From NCBI GenBank assembly GCA_009599575.1, contig VWND01000075.1:434001-498000 (forward strand): 64,000 bases of DNA, in the 5' to 3' direction. The stretch's first letter is position 1. Each line of letters opens with the position of its first letter. The position numbers and the translations under genes were made by a program. Under the pieces are notes generated by a model, which was given only the letters and a program-made list of their open reading frames with translations, was not told the DNA's origin and did no database searches. The DNA is from Blumeriella jaapii (Eukaryota; Ascomycota; Leotiomycetes; Helotiales; Drepanopezizaceae). Below, piece by piece: positions 57,086 through 64,000 of the stretch.

Positions 57086-60000
57086 ATGGCGGACCGGCTG
57101 ACGATGCAGTCTCAGGGCTCGCTCGAGTCCAGGTTCGACGACGACGAGGAGGAGGCGTCGTCAGACAGGGACGACTTTCTCTCGGGTGTGCGGAGGGGAT
57201 TCAAGAAACTGGGCTCGATCTCTGGACCGCACCACGCCTACCGGACAGGGCTGGACCGCCTGTCGCCTGTGCCTCCAAGTATCTCCCCCGACCTGAAGGG
57301 GAGCCTCCAGCGCCGTCACAAGAGACCTTCGCCGAGCATCAGTGACTCGGCCCGCGAAAAACCTCTACCACGAACGCCGTCCGCGGGGCCGGTCGAAGGG
57401 CTGCTGCAAAGCCCGCTGTGGTTGGACAACAGCACCTATCGACGGCCCGACGGTCCAAGCCAAGCGGACGCCATGTCGCGGCCGATGAGCTCGAGCCGGA
57501 CGAACACGATGGACTCGACGACGTCGGGAATGGGACACGCGCAGATGTACGCGAACGTGTTCAAGGCCGGGTCGAGCTCTTATTTCCCCGACAGTACGGC
57601 GAGCTCGAGTAGACATGACGTGCCGAGATCCGAGACAGACGACGAGACGAGGGACACGTCGACGCCGAGGAGCAACGGGCCGCCATCGGTGGCGGGCCTT
57701 TCGCCGGCGCAGTCGCGCTTAGCCGCTGGAAACACAGTCGGGCCAGCTGGTGGATCTTCGCAGCACCTTTCCGGCCTGATGTGCAATGTACACCGGACCA
57801 CGGGGCGAGAGCCGCATCCCTTGGTGGGCGCGACGACGACCATCCTGGGTGACAAACTCTACGTCTTTGGCGGGAGGATCCTTTCGCGATCCCGGCCGGT
57901 GCTGACGTCCGACCTGTACGAGCTGGACCTGATCCGGCGGCATTGGATCAAGGTGGACGCCGCGGGCGACATCCCGCCCCCGAGATACTTCCACAGTGTT
58001 TGTCCGTTGGGAGACACGAAACTGGTGTGCTACGGGGGCATGTCGCCTGCGCCAACACCGGGGAATGCGCAGGCCCCGGCTTCCCAGGCTCAGGAGGCGC
58101 AGCCAGAAGTGGTGGTGATGTCCGACATTTACATCTACGACGCTCCGAGCAAGACCTGGACCTTCATCCCTACCCACGATAATCCGCAAGGGCGGTACGC
58201 GCACTGCGCGACCATCCTCCCCTCATCGGCGACATTCTCATCTACGAACGCAGCGGCGTCTGCCATCCAACACAATCCTCCGGGATCCAGTCCTAACCAG
58301 GGCACGCTCGGCGTGAATCTCGACGGCACGGGGGGCGCAGAAATGATAGTCGTGGGGGGCCAAGATAGTGCGAACCACTACATCGAGCAGATCAGTGTTT
58401 TCAATCTCCGGAGCCTCAAGTGGACGAGCACGCAGCAGCTGGGGAAGAGCTGTGGCGCGTATCGCAGCGTTGTCGCGCCCCTTCCCGCCAGCGTCACCTC
58501 GAGACTTGGGAGAGGCTCGCCCGCGAGAACAGATCCGGGCATGCAGGAGCCCAGAGAAGCCGGGTCCTCGATGCTCATCTACTCCAACTACAACTTCCTG
58601 GATGTCAAGCTGGAATTACAGATCCGTTCCTCGGATGGCACCCTGTCTGAGAGGCCCATGCAAGGCACCTTCTCGCCCCCCGGCCTTCGCTTTCCCAACG
58701 GTGGTGTGATCGATACTAATTTTGTGGTCAGCGGGACCTACCTGACTTCTTCGAAGCAAGAGTACGCGCTGTGGGCACTGGATCTGAAGACCTTGACCTG
58801 GAGTCGCATCGACGCCGGTGGCGGCGTCTTCAGCCAAGGCAGCTGGAATCGGGGTGTGCTCTGGAACCGGCGCAACACCTTCGTCATTCTTGGAAATCGG
58901 AAGCGGAGTCTGGTCGAGGACTATAATCATCGTCGAATTAATTTTACTAATGTCTGCATGGTTGAGCTCGAGGCCTTTGGTCTCTATGACAACCCGAGGA
59001 GGACGGCGCCGATGTCAGGCTTCGCCTCGGCCAGCTCCCCGTTCACGGCTCCGTCGTTGAGTCTGGCGTCGAAAGCGGGCTGGACTGGCGGCGGCAGGGC
59101 GCTGTCAAAGGCGGCTGAAGAGCTTGGCCAGGCCGCGCTCGGCTTGCGGGAAATGTCCGACATGGATCTCCTGTGTCACGGAGGAGAGCGGATTCCCGTG
59201 AACTCTCGGGTTCTGGCCCGGCGATGGGGCCCTTACTTTGTGCAACTGCTCCGCGAGGGCGCTGCGACTCAGGACGGCCACGACGCGGCCACGTTTCGGC
59301 CCGACGGCGTCTTTCGGCACAATCCCAGCCGCAATAGCAGCGTCACCATCACCCCCCGCAGCGATGCTCAGTCTACGAGCACGAGCTCTGCCTCTACCTT
59401 GAACAGCTCTGGCTCGATCCCGATGTCCGCCGGTCTCCAAGACCCGGTCGATGTCTCGGCACTCTCCCTTCCTCCCGAGGCCGACAAGATCCCTCCTGCC
59501 TCTCGGCCTCGCACGCTCTATTTGCCACATACCCTGTTAACTGTCAAAGGCCTCCTCCATTTTATATACACGTCTGCCCTCCCCCCATCCACATCCCCCC
59601 AATGCTCTCCGCAAATCCTCTGCTCCCTCCTCCAGATTGCGCGCCCCTACAAGATCGACGGCCTCCTGGAGGCCGTGGTCGAACGGCTCCACGAGGTCCT
59701 CGACTCACGCAACGCGGCCGCCGTCTTCAACGCCTCGGCCATGGCCGCCGGGGGTGGCCGCTCCACCATCACCATTGCCGGCCTGGGGGAGAACTGGCTC
59801 GCACCCGATTTTCAATCCATCCCCAGCCCGACCCTCGACATGCCCACGCAGCTCATGCACCTCGGCTCTCCCACGGTGGATTTCCGAGCTCCGGAAGGGC
59901 CGCGCACCAGCGGCCCGTTGGGCGGTGGCAGGAAATCCGAAGAGGACGACGCGAGCAGCGCTACGAGCAGCGCGGCGAGCGACATCTCCGGGTCGGACTT

Positions 60001-60211
60001 GAGCAGCGGCTACAGCACGTCTGACACGGGGCAGCGGTATAGCGTTGACGACGACGAGATTTGGAAGGGGGACGTGAGTGCCGTTATCGGGCTGCAAAAG
60101 AGGGGACTGCGGGGTTTGATGGAGGGGAGGAGGTTGCGCGAGCGTGGCGCGAGCGTGGGCGCGCAGATGCCGGGTTCGAGGGTGGGCATGGGGATCGGAG
60201 GGGTTGTGTGA
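57086..60211 (+). CDS. ral2: Ral2-like kelch-repeat and BTB protein
   Basis: Fission-yeast Ral2 acts upstream of Ras1 in mating and cell shape. The fungal homologues combine kelch repeats with a split BTB domain. Single exon, 1041 aa, start ATG at 57086 (MADRLTMQS). Order: disordered N-terminus (1-230); kelch-type repeats (about 245-560) with DKLYVFGG, LVCYGGM, MIVVGGQ and PRYFHS/GRYAHC motifs; further blades to about 660; a BTB part SDMDLLCHGGERIPVNSRVL (about 690-720); an insertion rich in Ser/Thr; the rest of BTB (RTLYLPHTLLTVKGLLHFIY, DGLLEAVVERLHEVL); a disordered acidic C-terminus ending with an Arg/Gly-rich tail. Very GC-rich with strong codon bias. Assignment to Ral2 is by domain layout. 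Confidence 0.75.
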   Translation: MADRLTMQSQGSLESRFDDDEEEASSDRDDFLSGVRRGFKKLGSISGPHHAYRTGLDRLSPVPPSISPDLKGSLQRRHKRPSPSISDSAREKPLPRTPSAGPVEGLLQSPLWLDNSTYRRPDGPSQADAMSRPMSSSRTNTMDSTTSGMGHAQMYANVFKAGSSSYFPDSTASSSRHDVPRSETDDETRDTSTPRSNGPPSVAGLSPAQSRLAAGNTVGPAGGSSQHLSGLMCNVHRTTGREPHPLVGATTTILGDKLYVFGGRILSRSRPVLTSDLYELDLIRRHWIKVDAAGDIPPPRYFHSVCPLGDTKLVCYGGMSPAPTPGNAQAPASQAQEAQPEVVVMSDIYIYDAPSKTWTFIPTHDNPQGRYAHCATILPSSATFSSTNAAASAIQHNPPGSSPNQGTLGVNLDGTGGAEMIVVGGQDSANHYIEQISVFNLRSLKWTSTQQLGKSCGAYRSVVAPLPASVTSRLGRGSPARTDPGMQEPREAGSSMLIYSNYNFLDVKLELQIRSSDGTLSERPMQGTFSPPGLRFPNGGVIDTNFVVSGTYLTSSKQEYALWALDLKTLTWSRIDAGGGVFSQGSWNRGVLWNRRNTFVILGNRKRSLVEDYNHRRINFTNVCMVELEAFGLYDNPRRTAPMSGFASASSPFTAPSLSLASKAGWTGGGRALSKAAEELGQAALGLREMSDMDLLCHGGERIPVNSRVLARRWGPYFVQLLREGAATQDGHDAATFRPDGVFRHNPSRNSSVTITPRSDAQSTSTSSASTLNSSGSIPMSAGLQDPVDVSALSLPPEADKIPPASRPRTLYLPHTLLTVKGLLHFIYTSALPPSTSPQCSPQILCSLLQIARPYKIDGLLEAVVERLHEVLDSRNAAAVFNASAMAAGGGRSTITIAGLGENWLAPDFQSIPSPTLDMPTQLMHLGSPTVDFRAPEGPRTSGPLGGGRKSEEDDASSATSSAASDISGSDLSSGYSTSDTGQRYSVDDDEIWKGDVSAVIGLQKRGLRGLMEGRRLRERGASVGAQMPGSRVGMGIGGVV

Positions 60212-60370
60212 TGTTGATCTGTGATCTGTGACGATCTAGGCTGGTAGGCTCGCATGGATGAATAGAATAGATGGCGAGAAAGATGATGCATTCTGAAGAA
60301 AAGAGCAACAGAAAGATGATGCATTTTTTCGTGAAGAGGAGAAAAGAAACGAATCATCTTTGAGAGAAGA

Positions 60371-60500
60371 AAGAGGTGATTCATTCATCTTTGAGCCCCA
60401 GAGAGGTGATTCATTCATCTTTGAGCCCCAAGAGAGGTGATTCATTCATCTTTGAGCCCAAGAGAGGTGATTCATTCATCTTTGAGAGAAGAAACAGTGG
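60371..60500 (+). repeat. about 30-bp tandem repeat in 3' flank
   Basis: Four copies of a unit containing GAGGTGATTCATTCATCTTT followed by GAGCCCCA or GAGAGAAG. Looser GATGATGCATT copies precede it from about 60280. Confidence 0.85.
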
Positions 60501-60671
60501 ATTCATCTTTCAGCCCCCTCTGAGCCCCCCAAGAGTGGTCTGAAACACAAATCCGAGAACTCAGATACGAACAAAACATAACGTGTGCAGCCAGCTAGAT
60601 GGATACCTAGGTAGGTAGATAGGTAGTAGGTACGTAGTAGTAACCGAGGTATGTACAGTAGCTATTGTTGC

Positions 60672-60774
60672 ATTCATCTCTCCATCTCTTCATCTCTTCA
60701 TCTCTTCATCTCTTCATCTCTTCATCTCTTCATCTCTTCATCTCTTCATCTCTTCATCTCTTCATCTCTTCATC
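60672..60774 (+). repeat. (ATCTCTTC)n octanucleotide array
   Basis: About twelve tandem copies, almost perfect, with one early CTCC variant. Confidence 0.93.
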
Positions 60775-61109
60775 GGGCAATGGCTAGGTACCTAGGTAGA
60801 TCCGCAAGCGAGCGAGCCAGCAGCTTGTTTCTATTTACGTTCGTACGTACGTATGTCGGTTGGTTGGTTGGTTCCACTGTTACTTACTTTCCTACGGTGC
60901 GGCATAGTATTGAAACCCTTACATACATAGGTAGGTAGTAGAATAGGTAGGTAGGTAGGTAGCGAACAGACTTCCATTCTGTTTTTTAGCCTTTGGTTTG
61001 CGGGCCTAGTTGTGGAAGATGTTTGTTCTATTTATTAGTACAGTAGAGTATCGGGGTGGTTCCCTAGGTAGGTACCTACCGGTCAGATCCGCTACACAAG
61101 GCAATAATA

Positions 61110-61146
61110 CAACACAACACAACGCAACGCAACGCAACGCAACGCA
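61110..61146 (+). repeat. (CAACA)n/(CAACG)n pentanucleotide array
   Basis: Three CAACA units change into about five CAACG units, a clear point-mutation-then-expansion pattern. Confidence 0.9.
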
Positions 61147-61185
61147 GCCGTGAACCCACCAACCCACCCACCCATTCTCATCATC

Positions 61186-62634
61186 CTACAATCCCCTCAC
61201 AAAAGCCCTAACCTCATCCTGCAGAATCCTTACTGCTCCCCCGTCGTGCCAGAAGTGTCCCGCGCCAGCAACCTCGGCATACCGGAACGTGCCCCTCCCT
61301 CGACTCACCTGCGTCAGGTTCTCGGCCCAGGGCCGCAGCTTCTTGACGCTGACGAAGGCGTCGTCGTCGCCGAACACGGCCAGCGTCGGATCGACCGTGA
61401 ACTTCATCTCGCGCGCCGAGATGGACTCTTTCTCCTTCCAGCTCCGCGACGACCACATCGTCGCGAGGCTGTTCACAAGGCCCTGCAGGGGCGACACGAG
61501 CAAATACGCCATCTGGAGATGGTTCACGATACCGGGTATTGGCTTCGGCGCCGCGGCGTCGGGGTCTTTCTCGTCGATGTAGTGCCGGGAGGCGCGCTTG
61601 CTGGTGAAGGAGGTCACGGAGTCGCGGGCGTCGTGCCGCTTGGGTGACAGTCTCCTGTGCCCGAGCGAACGAACCCGGTCCACGCTTCTGCGCACCAGCT
61701 CGGGTGCCTCGATGGAAAACGAGCTCATGCCGAGAAACGACTCGTGGCTGGCGCGGCGCAGATCCTCCTCGCCTCCAATGCGCACGCCGCTTGTCTTGCG
61801 GATTTTGCTGTGATACAAGGTCTCGTCGTTGTGCAAGCTGCGACCGCGACGGTGGGAAGACGTCAGTAGGAGATTCGAGATCTGGGCGTTGATTTCTTGC
61901 GTCTGCTGCGCGGCGAGGCTTTCTGCTCGCAGCCGTATTTCCGCGTGTGCAGAGCCTGGCTTGGGACTCTGGAAGGGCTGAATCATGGAGTCGATGATCG
62001 GCGGGAGCAAACTAGTCATCAAGGCCCCGTACGAGTATCCCGCGAGGAGAAGTCGTGGTTGCGTGTTCCCGACACCCGAATCTGCCTTGCGCATCGGGGG
62101 ATATTCTGCGGACAAGGGCAACTCCTTAGAGCGAGGCGGTACAATGGCTTGAGACGGGACGGGAGTCAGATGATGTAGGTCAGGTTCGGAGAGCACGAAT
62201 GCCGGGATGTCGAATGCATTTGCTGCGGCGAGAGGAGGTGGCAATAGTATACCATGAATGCCAAAAACGACATGTAGTCCTTCTGCTCAGCCTTGCCCTG
62301 CCACGACGTCCGTCCTTTGGAAGCACCTGCTCCCCTTTGCCGACCGGTCAGTCGTCTGATCTCGATTGGAAGAGCAATCCTACCTGAAATTGAATGTCCC
62401 AACCACAAAGTTCTCTTTCAGCAAGAGACTTGCTATTATCTCGACAATTGGATCATCGTAGCTCCCCCCCAGGGGCGCGTATGGATGCGCAACGATCGCA
62501 GCCTTCCTGTTCCACTCCGTACAGTGTGATTTCGCAGTAGGAGTCAAGGAAGTCGGGTGGTAGACGCGGCAGTCGAGAAGCACATTGTCTTGGATCGAAG
62601 GAATGGTGAAAGTCAAGGTCGGTTCGGGAAGCAT
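61186..62634 (-). CDS. alpha/beta hydrolase, fungal, with large insertion
   Basis: Serine hydrolase fold; substrate unknown. Start ATG at 62634. Exon 1 62634-62384 joins exon 2 at 62334 across a 49-nt intron, producing FNFRGAGASKGRTSW, the family's oxyanion-side motif. The nucleophile elbow is AGYSYGAL, the acid lies in FGDDDAF, and the catalytic His is in GAGHFWHD near the C-terminus. An insertion of about 170 residues, Arg/Ser-rich, separates elbow and acid. Between 62253 and about 62125 the frame changes. A second intron 62125-62252 (GTATAC...CTAAG) gives 423 aa with correct phase, but discards a plausible YYCHLL segment; a 1-base error near 62230 would be an alternative. The start and both ends are otherwise sound. 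Confidence 0.72.
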
Positions 62635-63645
62635 GGCGGGCAGTTCGGCGCCCTGGTTCCGGGAAGCGTCATCCAGTGTTAGGAGAATGGCTCGTCGCAG
62701 GCATCGTGGATTTGCGTTTGCTGCGTATAGTCGTGGTATGCGGCAGGTAGCAGTGCGAGAAGACGGTCGAGCATCTCACAAGTGTCCGTTCGAGGAGATC
62801 TGACCATTGAAGGGACGTGTTTCTTTGCGATCATCGACGTCAAGGACCAGGCGACGCGCTGGGCGCTTAGCTCGCTTAGCCCAGTCGCTTAGCCCAGTTG
62901 CTTAAGCGCTTAAGCGCCACTAGGGTCTCGGTAAGCCTGTTTGGTCAACTTCAATGTACTGTTCGCTTGCCTCATCTTCTCCACGGATTCTATGTCCGGC
63001 AGTGTCTGACACAATCAGGCCAAGCGTCAATGATACCGTCCTCATTTCTGGTGCAACTCGTTACAGATGCGCTCAAGGACACACGTGCAGAGAACCCCGA
63101 ACTTCCTCGCCTTGTTGTTGAGCTTGTAGCTATAGTCACACATCAGGTGACGACGAATCAGTCAACCAAAACACAGTGAAAAGCTGCGACCAGGCCATCT
63201 GAATCAGCTTCTTCTGTCAGTTCATCGGGATAATGTTCTGTGTGCTGCGCTCGTACTTAGGTCCTTCCAAGTGGGTGGGTACCTTGAGACCATGATTTTG
63301 TACGTTTTCTATTCAGCTGCAGTGTTCGTTGAGTCGGCTTTGTTTTGTGCAATGTATTTAGGTCTGATGTTGCTGCGATCCTCCTCGAGTGAAAACAGGC
63401 CTTTTGATGTCTCGACGGATAATCCTGTCAAGGTTGTACGGTTTGCATCTTGGTGTACTTCTTTGGGTTCTATGTCTATGGTGAGCTAAGGTCTGCTTGT
63501 TTCCAAGAATAGTGGCAAGTAGTACGAGAGATGACGACAAACTCGCAACTCGAGTGATAAGTTAGCGTCTGAGTGCGAAACACAATTGCCAGATTCCGAG
63601 TGTTTTCATACCCATCATGCTCGATTTCGACCGCACCCCCCCACG
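62635..63645. other. divergent intergenic region
   Basis: Between the hydrolase gene and the gene at the right edge. It contains CGCTTAGCCCAGT repeats at about 62870-62900, a 16-bp palindrome GCTTAAGCGCTTAAGC at 62900-62915, and no supported ORF. Confidence 0.4.
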
Positions 63646-64000
63646 ATGTTGCCACGATCTCATGCACAGGCCCTCACAGCGTCCCCATCACACTCAGCCT
63701 TTGTGCGTACCTTAGCCATCCCCAATCCATCAACCAAATCCAAGTCCCGACCCACGCCCCTCGAACTACTCCCCTCGCTCCCCAGCCGCAAGACACGCAT
63801 TCACCCCTCGGCATCCTCCGTGGATAGCCAGGGTCCTCTCTCAAGATCGCCCTCACGCGCCAGAGTGCCATACCCCGATCCTCGTATACCGCCATCCTCC
63901 TGCCTCTCCACAGCAGCTCGCTCAACTCCGCCGGCAGGCCCCCACTTCTCCGCCGCGGTGATGGCACCGCGACGACGGATGGGACAGCGGTACGCCATGA
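63646..64000 (+). CDS. partial gene, Ser/Pro/Arg-rich protein, open at window end
   Basis: From the ATG at 63646 (MLPRSHAQALTASPSHSAF) the frame stays open for 118 codons to the last base. Composition is Ser/Pro/Arg-rich (STKSKSRPTPLELLPSLPSR, RSPSRARVPYPDPRIPP), resembling a mitochondrial presequence or disordered N-terminus, then VMAPRRRMGQRYAM. No domain is visible in the portion present. The true start could be an upstream exon. Confidence 0.4.
   Translation, partial: MLPRSHAQALTASPSHSAFVRTLAIPNPSTKSKSRPTPLELLPSLPSRKTRIHPSASSVDSQGPLSRSPSRARVPYPDPRIPPSSCLSTAARSTPPAGPHFSAAVMAPRRRMGQRYAM

Larger units (their letters stand above)
60501..61185. other. intergenic, microsatellite-rich
   Basis: Between the convergent Ral2-like and hydrolase genes. 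Apart from listed arrays it has CTAGGTAGG-type motifs at about 60606-60640, 60930-60962 and 61066-61080. No gene seen. Confidence 0.5.

Overview
The window is nuclear DNA of a filamentous ascomycete (Pezizomycotina). Most genes are interrupted by 43-70 nt introns with GT-AG ends and CTAAC/CTGAC-type branch points. The families present are typical of a plant-associated mould: pectinesterase, GH28 polygalacturonase, WSC wall protein, Ste6-type ABC transporter, Ral2- and Ppc89-like proteins. The species cannot be named from the sequence. Exon boundaries below were worked out by hand. Nearly all models give a total exon length divisible by three and keep family motifs intact across junctions. Two do not resolve cleanly: the Bud27/URI-like gene near 49.17 kb and the alpha/beta hydrolase near 62.2 kb.

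Region 1 (about 0.5-15.6 kb) is AT-rich and gene-poor. It holds three secreted proteins: a seven-exon pectin methylesterase, a GH28 polygalacturonase-family enzyme and a small unknown protein. Between them lie relics and repeats: a four-copy 136-bp tandem array, a dispersed element with an ATC-rich tail, a Ty1/copia gag relic with stops of the kind RIP makes, and a promoter-like unit reiterated upstream of the GH28 gene.

Region 2 (15.7-29.5 kb) has a full-length Ste6/AtrD-like ABC transporter, a PBDC1/YPL225W homologue and three fungal proteins of unknown function. A perfect 32-bp inverted repeat with an 11-nt loop follows at 29.9 kb.

Region 3 (31-44 kb) groups surface-glycan functions: a Stealth-type sugar-phosphate transferase with an EF-hand, a repeat-rich WSC-domain secreted protein, a GT34 glycosyltransferase with a GC-AG intron, and an acyltransferase-3 membrane protein. 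A 594-bp Tc1/mariner-type deletion relic with 28-bp TIRs and TA duplications sits among them.

Region 4 (44.8-64 kb) is GC-rich and gene-dense. In order it carries a Ppc89-like spindle pole body protein divergent from a Bud27/URI-like prefoldin protein, a DHA1 MFS transporter divergent from a 1-Cys peroxiredoxin, a Ral2-like kelch-BTB protein behind a 2-codon upstream ORF, an alpha/beta hydrolase, and a gene open at the right edge. Its intergenic DNA is full of microsatellites: (TTTGC)n, (ATCTCTTC)n, (CAACG)n, polypyrimidine tracts and TAGG-type repeats. No tRNA, rRNA or CRISPR array was seen. I found no clearly new system. The strongest leads are the surface-glycan neighbourhood, the perfect hairpin and the reiterated promoter unit.
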